A stretch of 64,000 nt of DNA from positions 81,905 through 145,904 of the forward strand of contig CALSPN010000026.1 in the NCBI GenBank assembly GCA_943788245.1, in the 5' to 3' direction. Source of the stretch: an uncultured Verrucomicrobiae bacterium (GTDB taxonomy: Bacteria > Verrucomicrobiota > Verrucomicrobiia > Limisphaerales > AAA164-E04). The notes beneath the pieces were generated by a model. The model ran no database searches and was not told the origin of the DNA. It saw only the letters and a list, made by a program, of their open reading frames with translations. Both the position numbers and the translations under genes were made by a program. This document shows, piece by piece, positions 21,728 through 36,699 of this stretch (positions are counted from its first letter, which is position 1; each line of letters starts with the position of its first letter).

Positions 21728-22975
21728 ATGAAAACAAGACACATCGTCCCCGCAGGCGCATTTTGCCTTCTTCTGGCAGGTCTGATGCCTCAATCCATGG
21801 CTGAAAATAACTGGCCACAATGGCGAGGAGTCAACCGTGATGGACACTCCTCAGACACCGGTCTTTTGGATAAATGGCCTGAGAACGGTCCTGAAAAGAT
21901 CTGGATGTTTGAAAACGCGGGTAAAGGGTATTCCGGCCCAGCCGTTGTGGGTGGTAAATTTTTTACGATGGGCACCCGTGAAAACAGAACTATCATGCTA
22001 TGCCTTGATGCAAACACTGGTGAAGAGCAATGGGCGAAGGAAATCGGAGCTGTCCTTGGTAACGCTTGGGGTGACGGACCACGCGGAACGCCAGCAGTGG
22101 ATAGTGAGAATGTCTACACACTGACCGGCGAAGGAAATTTGTTATGCGTTGCCGCGGTTGATGGTAGCATCCTTTGGGAGACTAAAACATCAGAGCTTGG
22201 AGGGAAGACGCCAAATTGGGGATACAGTGAGTCAGTTCTGATTGACGGACAAAAATTACTTTTCACCCCTGGAGGGGAAGAGGGCACAGTAGCGGCACTT
22301 GATAAATCAACCGGTAAGGTGATCTGGCAAAGCAAACAAATTGAGGATAAAGCACATTATTCATCTATCGTTGCGGCTCGGATAAATGGAGCCAAACAGT
22401 ATATCCAGCGTACCGAAAAATCAATATTCGGATTGAATCCTGATGATGGGGCTCTGTTGTGGAAAACGGATTTCCCTGGTCGAACAGCTGTGATACCTAC
22501 TCCCATTGTCATAGGAAACCGTGTTTATGTGACCGCTGGTTATGGCTCCGGCTGTAAAACAATTGAAATTCAACCCGACAACACGGTCAAAGAACTTTAC
22601 TCTAACCGTGAGATGAAAAACCATCATGGCGGTGTCGTTCGAATAGGAGGTCAAGTATTTGGTTATTCAGATGGTATAGGCTGGCTTTGCCAAAACTTAA
22701 GCGATGGTTCAGAGGTATGGTCGGAACGGAAAGCCTTGGGCAAAGGAGCTATCACTTATGCCGATGGCAAACTGATATGCCTGGACGAAGGGAAAGGTCA
22801 TGTGGTCATGTTGAGAGCATCGACCGATGGATACAGGGAACTAAGCAGATTCACCCTCGACCCTCAATCCGAAATCCGAGCATCACGCGGTAAAATCTGG
22901 ACCCATCCAGTGGTTGTCAATGGCAAGTTGTATCTCAGGGATCAAGATCTGATCTACTGCTACAATATCAAATAG
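21728..22975 (+). CDS. PQQ-binding-like beta-propeller repeat protein, secreted
   Basis: Signal peptide; NNWPQWRGVNRDGHS, CLDANTGEEQWAKE, repeated beta-propeller WKT/WQS repeats. Confidence 0.9.
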   Translation: MKTRHIVPAGAFCLLLAGLMPQSMAENNWPQWRGVNRDGHSSDTGLLDKWPENGPEKIWMFENAGKGYSGPAVVGGKFFTMGTRENRTIMLCLDANTGEEQWAKEIGAVLGNAWGDGPRGTPAVDSENVYTLTGEGNLLCVAAVDGSILWETKTSELGGKTPNWGYSESVLIDGQKLLFTPGGEEGTVAALDKSTGKVIWQSKQIEDKAHYSSIVAARINGAKQYIQRTEKSIFGLNPDDGALLWKTDFPGRTAVIPTPIVIGNRVYVTAGYGSGCKTIEIQPDNTVKELYSNREMKNHHGGVVRIGGQVFGYSDGIGWLCQNLSDGSEVWSERKALGKGAITYADGKLICLDEGKGHVVMLRASTDGYRELSRFTLDPQSEIRASRGKIWTHPVVVNGKLYLRDQDLIYCYNIK

Positions 22976-23006
22976 AATGTAATTTCACTCTTCAAGGGAG
23001 TACATG

Positions 23007-23041
23007 AAATCCGGCAGCTCATCCGAGTTGCCGGATTTTTT
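23007..23041 (+). terminator. Rho-independent terminator downstream of PQQ-like gene
   Basis: AAATCCGGCA..TGCCGGATTTTTT hairpin with T-run. Confidence 0.85.
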
Positions 23042-23229
23042 GCTATACCAAGAGCGTTTTCGTGGGTTCGTCTAGCAGGACCGCATTTGCCTGTCTTCAT
23101 TGGAGCTGCATCTGCCGGATGGGTATTTCTATGCTATTCGAAATCTATGTATGATTACTTTTCCTTTTCTAAATATTATTTTGAGTGGATGAAATTAAGG
23201 AGAATTAGTAAAACGACGATGAAGTCGGT

Positions 23230-23520
23230 TTAATGCTGCAAAGCAGGAGGGAGGAGCTGATATAAGGAAGGAAGGCGTGCGGGATCCTTTTTGGAACACA
23301 GGATCTTGGCCGGTTTGTGAAAGAGAAAGTATTGTTTGAGTCTGGGACGCAAGGTTTGACCCTCCACAGAGACGGAGTCAATGTTGGGATCAATGGAGTC
23401 ACCAATCTGAGCCACTTTGGATTGATTGAGAAGGACTTTTCCCTCACCAATCAATATTTCGGCGGCGCGACGCGAGCAAATACCGGACTGGGCAATATAT
23501 TTCTGTAGCCTCAGCCGCAT
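23230..23520 (-). pseudogene. Truncated RsuA-type 16S pseudouridine synthase (S4 domain only)
   Basis: MRLRLQKYIAQSGICSRRAAEILIGEGKVLLNQSKVAQIGDSIDP...FHKPAKILCSKKDPARLPSLYQLLPPALQH stop; catalytic GRLD region absent downstream. Confidence 0.6.
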
Positions 23521-23533
23521 TTCTCAGAATGTG

Positions 23534-23689
23534 TTAAGCATCTGGTTTGGTCTTTTGAAGACCAATGACCCGATCACCTTCGTTCCAAAGGCCGCGCTTT
23601 TTGAGCAGCTCAACTCTTTCAAAACGTTTGAGCACGCTGCGTTTAGCTGCCATTCCGCTGGGACCTCTTAAACTAGGATGTTGTGACAT
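23534..23689 (-). CDS. Small basic protein (Chlamydiae/Verrucomicrobia rRNA-adjacent family, TIGR04137-like)
   Basis: 51 aa MSQHPSLRGPSGMAAKRSVLKRFERVELLKKRGLWNEGDRVIGLQKTKPDA, translated by eye, not in the ORF track; adjacent to the 5S end of the rRNA operon. Confidence 0.8.
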   Translation of the reverse strand: MSQHPSLRGPSGMAAKRSVLKRFERVELLKKRGLWNEGDRVIGLQKTKPDA

Positions 23690-23712
23690 AATATTGACTT
23701 AGTTTGGATTAG

Positions 23713-23742
23713 AAAAAAAGCCGAACCCTCGAGTTCGGCTTT
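23713..23742 (-). terminator. rRNA operon rho-independent terminator
   Basis: Minus strand AAAGCCGAACTCGAGGGTTCGGCTTTTTTT directly after 5S. Confidence 0.9.
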
Positions 23743-23751
23743 AGAAATAAA

Positions 23752-23866
23752 TTTGGCGGCAACCTACTCTCACACAGGCTCTACCTGCACTACCATCGGC
23801 AATGCTGCGTTTGACGTCCGAGTTCGGGATGGGATCGGGTCGGACCACAGCTTTATGGCCACCAAA
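23752..23866 (-). rRNA. rrf: 5S ribosomal RNA (approximate ends)
   Basis: Minus strand TGGTGGCC...CCGATCCCATCCCGAACTCGGACGTCAAACGCAGCATTGCCGATGGTAGTG...GAGAGTAGG. Confidence 0.92.
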
Positions 23867-23954
23867 AAAACCGTTGAGAATCATATTCTCTGAAAACTAC
23901 ATATAGGAAAAACCAAGACCTACATTCGCTTTGAAAATCGCTTTACCACCGAAG

Positions 23955-26808
<2,854 letters not shown>

Positions 26809-26925
26809 AATTGAACTCTTATTCTAAAATAAGAACTCAGCGAATTGTAGATTATTTGGTTTTCACCTATATGTAGTTGTCAAAGAACAAAACCGATTCA
26901 ACAATCGGTTCAAATTAAATTGGTA

Positions 26926-27002
<77 letters not shown>

Positions 27003-27040
27003 TACCGTAAAGTAACACTCTTGATAATTGTAACTCAAAA

Positions 27041-27116
<76 letters not shown>

Positions 27117-27251
27117 ATCAAAAGGCCTGGCCATGGTTCCTGTTTTCAGGATCCTATATACCTTTTTTGAAAGCTGAATTGTGCGATCAGCAATTACCCC
27201 ATTCCGTCGAAACGGAATTCGACCTAGCTATGGTTTATTCAACCATGCCTA

Positions 27252-28815
<1,564 letters not shown>

Positions 28816-28920
28816 ATTATATATTGTGAGCATTTCAGTATTGCTACTGAAAGCGCATTCTTAAAACTCTTGTTTTCCGAAGAAAACATCAAGGGCTCAT
28901 GCTTAATCGCACAATTCAAT

Positions 28921-28932
28921 TTTCAAAGAACA
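28921..28932 (-). promoter_or_regulatory. boxA-like antitermination element in rRNA leader
   Basis: TGTTCTTTGAAA, similar to boxA TGCTCTTTAACA; a second copy TGTTCTTTGAC is at 26879-26889 before 23S. Confidence 0.6.
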
Positions 28933-28972
28933 TTGTTCCTTTAGGACAGGAACATCAAAGTCATTAGGGGCC

Positions 28973-29019
28973 AAAAAAACTGAGAGCCGATTTCTTTCGA
29001 AGTCGTATCGGCATCTCAG
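28973..29019 (-). terminator. Terminator-like hairpin with T7 tail in the rRNA leader
   Basis: CTGAGATGCCGAT-ACGACTTCGAAAGAA-ATCGGCTCTCAG-TTTTTTT on the minus strand. Confidence 0.6.
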
Positions 29020-29043
29020 TAGCCAATGTTAATGACGAGCTGT

Positions 29044-29072
29044 GTTTTATGTTTTTCAGCACCGTCAGTCAA
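29044..29072 (-). promoter_or_regulatory. rRNA promoter P2 (sigma70-like)
   Basis: TTGACT - 17 nt - TAAAAC, A/T-rich upstream. Confidence 0.6.
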
Positions 29073-29159
29073 CAGTAATTTAAAACTTTTTTACAAAATC
29101 TTTTAAACCACCCTGCCGCTTACATCCTTGGTTTTGGACGTGTCGCGACGACAATGAAA

Positions 29160-29188
29160 AACTTATGTTTTTTCCCTTTATTGGTCAA
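29160..29188 (-). promoter_or_regulatory. rRNA promoter P1 (sigma70-like)
   Basis: TTGACC - 17 nt - TAAGTT, A/T-rich upstream. Confidence 0.6.
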
Positions 29189-29281
29189 CAGGATTTTAAA
29201 TCTTTTTCCTCAACCTATCGGGCTCAGTGGGGAAGGCTCTTATTTAACATGAGCCTACAAAAGACCGACCTCAGAATACGT

Positions 29282-29308
29282 TGCCCCCATGCATTTTGCA
29301 TGGGGGCA
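29282..29308. repeat. Perfect 12-bp inverted repeat
   Basis: TGCCCCCATGCA-TTT-TGCATGGGGGCA between the NIPSNAP-like gene and the rRNA promoters. Confidence 0.85.
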
Positions 29309-29491
29309 CTTTGATGCAGGTTATTTTACCTGTAATTACCCACAATCTACCCCATGAAATTAATGGCTTTTTTCGCTTTTGATACTCATTTATCAGGCCC
29401 CGAACTGCTCAACATTTCTGTTACACCTGAGGCTTATCAATAAGGATTGAACCAACAAGGGATGTCTCCCACTTCCCTCCTACCAATGTGG

Positions 29492-30286
29492 TTAAATTTG
29501 TGAATAAGGTGCTGGCTTCAGGAATGTTTGGTTAATTTTGGAGACAGTGTCTGCGTAGCGTTTGTTTTTCCTGAGCACTTGCCAGTCCGGATCTTTGGAG
29601 AAACGACCCCATGCCGCTTTTCGCTCTGCCATGTCACTGTAGGCAACAAGGTAAATTAAATTGGGCAAGCCTGGTCCGGACAAAGCTTCGCCACAAAAGA
29701 CGCTGTCAAGGCCTACGTTTTTAAAAATGTCAAATTCGCCGCTATTGAACATCTCCACTTTTAAGGCGGCTTTTTGCTCATTGTGGCTTTCATACACACG
29801 GAGTTCAAAAATCCGCTCTCCCGTTCGTGGAATTTTGACGTAGGGATAGTCATCAAAGGGGCGCATGAGCGTGCTTTCGATTCTTGTATAGGCTGGATCC
29901 CCTTTCGGCGTGGAGAGGTATTCCTGACCGTTTTCAACGAAACCACTGTCCTCACCCAGCGTACGCCGCATGTCGTAATAGGACTCAAGCGTCGGATAAG
30001 GAATCAATGCATGAATGGAGTGGTCTTGTTCTCCATCTTTAGGTTGAGAATGGAAGACACCTACCGGCTTGATACCTTGTCTGTTCAACGCCGGAATGGC
30101 AGCATTTTTTAAAAATCGATCCACCATCGCTTGTTTGGAAGCGGATTCAATATGCCAACGTCGCCACTCAAGTAACTTGGGGTTTTTTGCTTCATTGTGG
30201 TGATCTGCTTTTAGCTGATGAGATTGGGTCATACCCACCGCAGCAGCGGATGCAGTAGCTGAATGAATGAATTGTCTTCTGTTCAT
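29492..30286 (-). CDS. NIPSNAP-like protein with Tat-type signal (start chosen at MNRRQF)
   Basis: MNRRQFIHSATASAAAVG; FELRVYESHNEQKAALKVEMFNSGEFDIFKNVGLDSVFCGEALSG. Confidence 0.8.
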   Translation of the reverse strand: MNRRQFIHSATASAAAVGMTQSHQLKADHHNEAKNPKLLEWRRWHIESASKQAMVDRFLKNAAIPALNRQGIKPVGVFHSQPKDGEQDHSIHALIPYPTLESYYDMRRTLGEDSGFVENGQEYLSTPKGDPAYTRIESTLMRPFDDYPYVKIPRTGERIFELRVYESHNEQKAALKVEMFNSGEFDIFKNVGLDSVFCGEALSGPGLPNLIYLVAYSDMAERKAAWGRFSKDPDWQVLRKNKRYADTVSKINQTFLKPAPYSQI

Positions 30287-30791
30287 GATCGTTTTGGATA
30301 TTCTGTCACAGTTAGCCTCGAAAGAGTCAAAATACAAGCTTTCAAATCACGAGGCTTTGCCAACTATTTATTCCTCTGTCCTGAGATCCACAAGAGTAAC
30401 TCTGCAACAAGATCAAAATGAATTTTACAGGCGCGCAAGTTTTGAAGCTTTCAACATCCTTTTTGAATGATGATGAATTCATGCCTTTGAAGTGATAATT
30501 GTCGCTGGATATCCTTCTTTAAGCATATCAGCCCATGATCGCTTTTGCGGACACGTAGGAGTAATCAATATTTGACTGAGGCTCTGGACTGTTCGTCACT
30601 CAGCAAAATGCAAAATGACATCAGAATCGCTTTACCAAAGGTACATGACACGCTGACAGCAAACGCTGAATCGAGTCTTTTCGGATAGTAGACTTGCAGG
30701 AAGATGCAAGACAGTTTAAATCCTTTGATGTAATTCGATATCAATAGGATAACGAAAGTCAATTATGGGATCTTAACCGTATGGGCCCATG

Positions 30792-31547
30792 TTACAAGTG
30801 CCGAATCCGATCACGATATTTATCGGCAAGCCGAGTGTTATGATCGTCTCCATTGCTGTTGCTACTGATGTAAATTTCAGGATCGATTCCGTTCGACTTC
30901 ATGTGTGAAACGGCAGCTACCATTACCAAATTCACCAAAAGAGCTCCGGTAATAGTTGACGTAGGAGCAACCCGCCCAGGCACGCCGTCGATTTCAAGAG
31001 CCGCATCCCCTTCGATACCGCAGTTGTCCAGGACCAAATCCGCCGTTTCCGCCAGGTTTCCCCCCGAAGAATGACGTGTCGGCCAGGCTTTGCTATGCTC
31101 CAGGTTCACCAGAGCAATCACCTTTAACCCCAGCTCCTTGGCATGGAGCGCCATTTCGATTGGCAGAGCGTTTCGACCTGAGTTGGACGCAACAAGAAGA
31201 ACATCACCTGAAGCAACCGGATACTGACTGAGTAATTCTTTCGCCGCACCCTCTTTTCTTTCAAATGCTGTCGCAGCTTCAGCCCCGGCCGTAAAATAAA
31301 CCATTGGATCGAGAAAAGGAATGGCCCTTGCCAGGCCGCCTGCTCGATGAAAGACCTCTTCAGCCAACATGCGAGAGTGTCCCGTGCCGAAAGTATAAAA
31401 CCAGTGATCAGCCGCAAGGGCATCGCCGATCCATTGCCCTGCAGTTTGAATCGAGGACCATTGGGTTTCACGAACCTGACGGATCTGACTGGCAACGATG
31501 TCCAAATAACGTTGCGCATCATTCATGGGATCTTTCATATGGGTCAT
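30792..31547 (-). CDS. SIS-domain sugar isomerase-like protein
   Basis: FYTFGTGHSRMLAEEVFHRAGGLA; VLLVASNSGRNALPIEMALHAKELGLKVIALVN. Confidence 0.87.
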   Translation of the reverse strand: MTHMKDPMNDAQRYLDIVASQIRQVRETQWSSIQTAGQWIGDALAADHWFYTFGTGHSRMLAEEVFHRAGGLARAIPFLDPMVYFTAGAEAATAFERKEGAAKELLSQYPVASGDVLLVASNSGRNALPIEMALHAKELGLKVIALVNLEHSKAWPTRHSSGGNLAETADLVLDNCGIEGDAALEIDGVPGRVAPTSTITGALLVNLVMVAAVSHMKSNGIDPEIYISSNSNGDDHNTRLADKYRDRIRHL

Positions 31548-31553
31548 TGGTTC

Positions 31554-32204
31554 TTAAAATGCTTCCGGCTTCAAGTTTTTTCCCAGATAAAGCACTTCTT
31601 CCCTGGGCAAATCCGCATACTCCAGTTTGCGGAACCCTATTTTTTTAAAAAAGGATAGCGCACTGTGGTTTTCCGGATGCATTCCCAGATGAACGCCAGG
31701 ACAGCCTTGCTTTTGAAGCACCTGAAATAATTCCTGGATCCAGTTACTTCCGTTTCCCATGCCTCGAACATGCTCGAGCAATGCAATATGAAAATGAGCA
31801 GGATAGTCATGCAACCATTCGGGACGATACATTGAATAATCGAACAGGGAAGCCAACAAGGCATCGTCTGGACTGTCAGATGTTCCATCATGAAGCTGAA
31901 CTTGCCTGCCCTTTTGGATTCCTGGAAGCCACTCAGTCAAGAACCAGTTTTGATAGCTTACTGTGTCACTGACGGCCGCAAGATATCCACAAAGCCCAAG
32001 ATTGTTCTCCATGACCCAAACCATCTCTGGCTGATGATGCAGGTAGGAGCCCAGATAAAGATCACCAAGCAGGAGGGTATCTTCGTATATATGGCGGGCA
32101 TCGTGACCTGCATTTGCAGTTCGGATACAAATTTGATAGAGAGCCTTTTTGTCTCCAGCTTGATAAGGGCGTTTGTCGGGGTGATTGTGTTGTATTAAGC
32201 TCAT
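31554..32204 (-). CDS. GNAT-family N-acetyltransferase
   Basis: MSLIQHNHPDKRPYQAGDKKALYQICIRT...GVHLGMHPENHSALSFFKKIGFRKLEY; ORF longer upstream but this start fits better. Confidence 0.82.
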   Translation of the reverse strand: MSLIQHNHPDKRPYQAGDKKALYQICIRTANAGHDARHIYEDTLLLGDLYLGSYLHHQPEMVWVMENNLGLCGYLAAVSDTVSYQNWFLTEWLPGIQKGRQVQLHDGTSDSPDDALLASLFDYSMYRPEWLHDYPAHFHIALLEHVRGMGNGSNWIQELFQVLQKQGCPGVHLGMHPENHSALSFFKKIGFRKLEYADLPREEVLYLGKNLKPEAF

Positions 32205-32363
32205 GTATGCGGAGTTTAAAATATCTTTTGCGCTCGAAGCCAAAGAGCGCAGGAAAAACGACAGGTTGATTGAGATAAAGCACGGCGTTACAGAAACAAT
32301 GAGGTCCATGGTATAGATGGTTGCATCCAACATGCGCAAGGTGTAACGTCTACATAATTTACG

Positions 32364-34424
32364 ATGCCAAAGAACGCACCAAAAAATAACAAACCAGACG
32401 AAGACAACGAAAATGGCGAAATGAAAGTTCCGCCAAAGACTCTTCTGATCTGGATAGCCATCCTGGGACTTATTCCATTGATCATGTTCCTGCAACGCCA
32501 GAATGAAGCTGGTAATCAGGAAACCATCAACTATGCCGAGCTACAGTTCATGGTCGAAAACGACCTCGTGGAAAAAGGTGTGATCAACTACGACCCTCAG
32601 AGTCGCCTTCAGGAGATTACTGGTCTTTATAAAGAACACACGGTCAGCAACGGCGGACAGATAGACTATATATTGGATGAGGAACAAGCTCAGTCACTGA
32701 AGGCCTTTCACATCAAGACAGTCTTGATGGAACCTCTTGAGATAAAGATGCTTGAAAGCTCAAAATTTCGGGCTACCCAACCAAATACCATGCTGACGGG
32801 TTTCCTGTTTTCTATTTTACCGTTCCTGATCATTGCAGCTCTCGTTTACTTCTTTCTCATCAGACAGATACGCAACGCAGGCAAGGGAGCACTGAGTTTT
32901 GGAAAAAGCAAGGCCCGCATGCTGAGCAAAGATAAGAATCGCACCACTTTCAAGGATGTTGCAGGTGTGGATGAAGCCAAGGAGGAGGTTTCCGAGCTGG
33001 TAGAATTCCTGAAAGATCCGAAAAAATTCCAGAAACTCGGAGGTCGTATCCCAAAAGGAATCCTAATGATAGGCTCACCCGGCACAGGCAAGACACTCCT
33101 GGCCAAGGCAATTGCAGGGGAAGCGGATGCATCTTTTTTCAGTATCAGTGGATCCGATTTCGTCGAGATGTTTGTTGGCGTAGGAGCAAGTCGAGTAAGG
33201 GACATGTTTGAGCAGGCCCGCAAGAGCACCCCGTGTCTTATTTTCATTGATGAAATCGATGCAGTGGGTCGCAGCCGCGGTCATGGACTGGGCGGCGGCA
33301 ACGACGAGCGTGAACAGACGCTAAATGCGTTGCTCGTGGAGATGGACGGATTCGACACACAGGAGGGAATCATCATTATTGCGGCAACCAATCGCCCGGA
33401 TGTGCTGGACCCGGCGCTGCTTCGGCCCGGTCGATTTGATCGCCAGATTTCCGTTAATCTACCCGACATCAAAGGTCGTGAGCAGATCCTCAAGGTCCAT
33501 GCCAAGAATGTCAAACTGGGCCCAGATGTGGACCTGGGCGTCATAGCACGAGGCACTCCGGGCTATTCCGGCGCAGAGCTGGCCAATCTTCTCAACGAAG
33601 CTGCGCTCATTGCCGCACGCGCCAATCGTAAATCCATCGGCATGTTGGAATTGGAAGAAGCTCGTGACAAAGTGAGGTGGGGTCGTGAGCGAAGAAGTCT
33701 GGCCATGACAGACGAGGACAAGAAAATCACTGCATGGCACGAAGCAGGCCATGCCATTGTCAATGTCATGCTGGAGCACACCCACCCTCTTCACAAGGTC
33801 ACCATCATTCCTCGTGGGCAGTCTCTGGGTTCCACAATGTCGCTTCCAAAGCAGGATATTTTAAATCGTCAGAAAAAAGAAATGGAGGACATGATTGCCG
33901 TCACCATGGCAGGCCGCATCGCAGAGGAAGTTGTCACAAATGATATGTCCACAGGAGCTGCAGGTGATATTCAGCAAGCCACCCAATTGGCGAAGGCCAT
34001 GGTTTGTCAATACGGCATGAGCAAACGCCTGGGAATGGTTCAATATGGAGGAGACGACAGCGATTACGTTTTTCTGGGTAAGGACATGGCAAGATCAAAG
34101 GCCTACAGCGAGCATACCTCTCAGGAAATCGATACAGAGGTGAAGCGACTGATCGATGATGGTTTCAACACAGCAAAGACTTTGATCGATGACAACAGGC
34201 CAAAACTTGAATTGATTGCCAACAGCCTTCTGGAATACGAAACACTGGATGGGGCTCAAGTCGAAGAAATCGTTCGTACGGGAAAGTTCAATCCGCCTCA
34301 AGCACCAGCGGATCCGCCCACTCCACCCATGGGGGCTCAGGCCGTCACGTCAACACCCGAGCCTGAGACACCCAAAACTGAATTGGACCCAGGATTTGGA
34401 GGAGCGTCTCCAGCGACTGCCTGA
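32364..34424 (+). CDS. ftsH: ATP-dependent zinc metalloprotease FtsH
   Basis: [18 protein letters not shown] Walker [13 protein letters not shown] Walker B, HEAGHA zinc motif. Confidence 0.97.
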   Translation: MPKNAPKNNKPDEDNENGEMKVPPKTLLIWIAILGLIPLIMFLQRQNEAGNQETINYAELQFMVENDLVEKGVINYDPQSRLQEITGLYKEHTVSNGGQIDYILDEEQAQSLKAFHIKTVLMEPLEIKMLESSKFRATQPNTMLTGFLFSILPFLIIAALVYFFLIRQIRNAGKGALSFGKSKARMLSKDKNRTTFKDVAGVDEAKEEVSELVEFLKDPKKFQKLGGRIPKGILMIGSPGTGKTLLAKAIAGEADASFFSISGSDFVEMFVGVGASRVRDMFEQARKSTPCLIFIDEIDAVGRSRGHGLGGGNDEREQTLNALLVEMDGFDTQEGIIIIAATNRPDVLDPALLRPGRFDRQISVNLPDIKGREQILKVHAKNVKLGPDVDLGVIARGTPGYSGAELANLLNEAALIAARANRKSIGMLELEEARDKVRWGRERRSLAMTDEDKKITAWHEAGHAIVNVMLEHTHPLHKVTIIPRGQSLGSTMSLPKQDILNRQKKEMEDMIAVTMAGRIAEEVVTNDMSTGAAGDIQQATQLAKAMVCQYGMSKRLGMVQYGGDDSDYVFLGKDMARSKAYSEHTSQEIDTEVKRLIDDGFNTAKTLIDDNRPKLELIANSLLEYETLDGAQVEEIVRTGKFNPPQAPADPPTPPMGAQAVTSTPEPETPKTELDPGFGGASPATA

Positions 34425-34432
34425 CCTAGGAA

Positions 34433-35173
34433 TTGCTGATGAGTGGAAAGGACACCCGCCATCCTTTGATCATCGCGCCGTCCTTGCTAGCGGCGCATTT
34501 TGGCCATTTTCACAGGGATTCAGAGCGCGTCGGACGTTCTGGAGCGGAATGGCTTCATCTGGACATCATGGATGGGCATTTCGTGCCCAACCTGAGCTTT
34601 GGTCCAGATGTGGTCAAGGCCCTGAGAAAGCACTCTTCCTTGCTGTTCGACGTTCACCTGATGTGTTCAAAACCTGATACCCTGCTGAAGCTTTTTAAAG
34701 AAGCAGGAGCAGATGCCATCACGATTCATGCAGAGTTGGGCAGGAGAGTAGAGGATCTCATCTGGCAGATTCGTTCATTAAATCGAAAAGTAGGTCTGGC
34801 GGTGAACCCGCCTACTTCCATCAAAGATGCAGAACCTTATCTGGATAAGATTGATCTTCTTTTGGTGATGACAGTCAACCCAGGATTTGGAGGGCAATCG
34901 TTCATTGAAGAAACACTGCCTAAAATCCAACAAGCTCAAAAATGGAGGAAGGACCGCAAGCTCAATTTCCGCATCCAGGTGGACGGAGGTATCAACGACA
35001 AAACAGGCGCCATGTGCGCTCGCGAGGGTGCAGATACATTCGTGAGTGGATCCCATTTATTCAAACAACGAAACATGCGATATGGAGTGAAAAAATTGCG
35101 TCGAGCCTGCCATGAGGCAACTGAATTTTCAGAACGCATGAATTCAGAACGCATGAAAACAGTCCAGTCATAG
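34433..35173 (+). CDS. rpe: Ribulose-phosphate 3-epimerase
   Basis: IIAPSLLAAHFGHF, WLHLDIMDGHFVPNLSFGPDVVKAL, VMTVNPGFGGQSFIE, QVDGGI. Confidence 0.94.
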   Translation: MLMSGKDTRHPLIIAPSLLAAHFGHFHRDSERVGRSGAEWLHLDIMDGHFVPNLSFGPDVVKALRKHSSLLFDVHLMCSKPDTLLKLFKEAGADAITIHAELGRRVEDLIWQIRSLNRKVGLAVNPPTSIKDAEPYLDKIDLLLVMTVNPGFGGQSFIEETLPKIQQAQKWRKDRKLNFRIQVDGGINDKTGAMCAREGADTFVSGSHLFKQRNMRYGVKKLRRACHEATEFSERMNSERMKTVQS

Positions 35174-35215
35174 GGAATATTTACAGGGCCGATCGAATCA
35201 GGATTCACTGATTCC

Positions 35216-35974
35216 TTATTCAGTATTTTTGGGAGGCGCTCCTCTGGTAATGAATGCAACGATGTCCTTCAGGTCTTGCAGTGAATACAAGCGGACGATG
35301 CTCTGCATTAATCCACCCTCGATATCTCTAACATCATAACCACGCATTCCGGTTTGGTATTTCCTCAATTGCTCCATCAAATACCAATCTTCCTGCACGT
35401 TCAATGGTGGCGCCTTCAGGCTCTGATTTCCCTGCCCTTGAGCCCCATGGCAACTTGAGCAAACGGCAAACAGCAGTTTCCCTCTTTCAGGATTCCCTCG
35501 TATCAACTTGAGATGATCGGGTGCCGGCAGAGATTCGATATGTGCCGCAAGCTCCTTCCAGATAATGGGATTGTCGTATTGCTTTACGACGGAGTGCATT
35601 AAGAATTCGCTCTTGTTTTGTTCTTTTGCACCACGTATCCCTTGCTTGAATTTACTTAATTGATGCATCACATACCAGGAAGGCAACCCATCGAGGATTG
35701 GACCGCGTTGCATTTCCCGGGTGCTATGGCAAACCATGCATGAGTCATATACTTCAGATGATCTGGTGCTTGCCCTTGAAATTTGTGATTCAGCAAGCGT
35801 GGGGCTCAAGGGAACCATCAAAAGCGCGATACAGGACACGACTCGTTTGAGTTGGGACATGCCTGATCGAAAGATTTGGTGTATTGCAAAAGCTCGCATT
35901 TTTCCTACCATAACCCAATGCACAGCCATGAGCCAGATCATGATTGAATGAACAGGAGAACACGACAGCACCAA
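35216..35974 (-). CDS. Di-heme c-type cytochrome, secreted (likely starts at an internal Met)
   Basis: Two CxxCH motifs: [14 protein letters not shown] and [11 protein letters not shown]. Confidence 0.87.
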   Translation of the reverse strand: MVLSCSPVHSIMIWLMAVHWVMVGKMRAFAIHQIFRSGMSQLKRVVSCIALLMVPLSPTLAESQISRASTRSSEVYDSCMVCHSTREMQRGPILDGLPSWYVMHQLSKFKQGIRGAKEQNKSEFLMHSVVKQYDNPIIWKELAAHIESLPAPDHLKLIRGNPERGKLLFAVCSSCHGAQGQGNQSLKAPPLNVQEDWYLMEQLRKYQTGMRGYDVRDIEGGLMQSIVRLYSLQDLKDIVAFITRGAPPKNTE

Positions 35975-36670
35975 TCAGCATTTACACTGATCGAATTGCT
36001 GGTAGTGATCGCGATCATTGCCATTCTGGCCTCCATGCTGCTGCCAGCGCTGAGTAAGGCGAAGGAGCAGGGAAAACGTGCCGTCTGCAAATCCAATCAA
36101 CGTCAGGTCGTGTTGACGATGCTGATGTATGCCAATGACAATGAGCAAAAATTTCCGGAAGGTCTGAGAGACAACGGAGTTGAGCATTTCTCCTTCATAC
36201 ACTCCAGAGTCTTTGATTACATGCGTGTCAGTGGCGGTTTATCGACAAATTCCTTCAGTTGCCCAAACAACCAGAAGTGGTTTCGTGTGCAGCCCGGCGT
36301 AGGCTACCGTCTGGGCTATTACTTTCTCTGGGGGCACGGGACCGACAAGGACCCACGTGACCGCAGTGCCGATTATCAGGATGATCCATGGCCATGGGAT
36401 TCCCCTCAGCGAGCCACAGATGATCCAAACCTTCCCATGATCAGTGATGTTATTGAGAAAGGCACCGTGAATCCCCCCATTACCTCGTCACCTCACGGCG
36501 CCACAGGGCCGGTTAAAAGTGGCGAGAACTCATTTCCTGAGCCTGAAACCATCAAATCTCAAGGTGGCCATGTCGGCTTGGTTGACGGTTCCGTCAACTG
36601 GCGAAAACAATCAGAGATGCGACCCCACAATGCCACTATCCCTTCAGGTCGCATCATTGGATATTGGTAA
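35948..36670 (+). CDS. Prepilin-like (PulG-like) protein
   Basis: [67 protein letters not shown]. Confidence 0.9.
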   Translation: MNRRTRQHQSAFTLIELLVVIAIIAILASMLLPALSKAKEQGKRAVCKSNQRQVVLTMLMYANDNEQKFPEGLRDNGVEHFSFIHSRVFDYMRVSGGLSTNSFSCPNNQKWFRVQPGVGYRLGYYFLWGHGTDKDPRDRSADYQDDPWPWDSPQRATDDPNLPMISDVIEKGTVNPPITSSPHGATGPVKSGENSFPEPETIKSQGGHVGLVDGSVNWRKQSEMRPHNATIPSGRIIGYW

Positions 36671-36699
36671 TCAAATATCGAACAAAACCCCCGAAGAAA

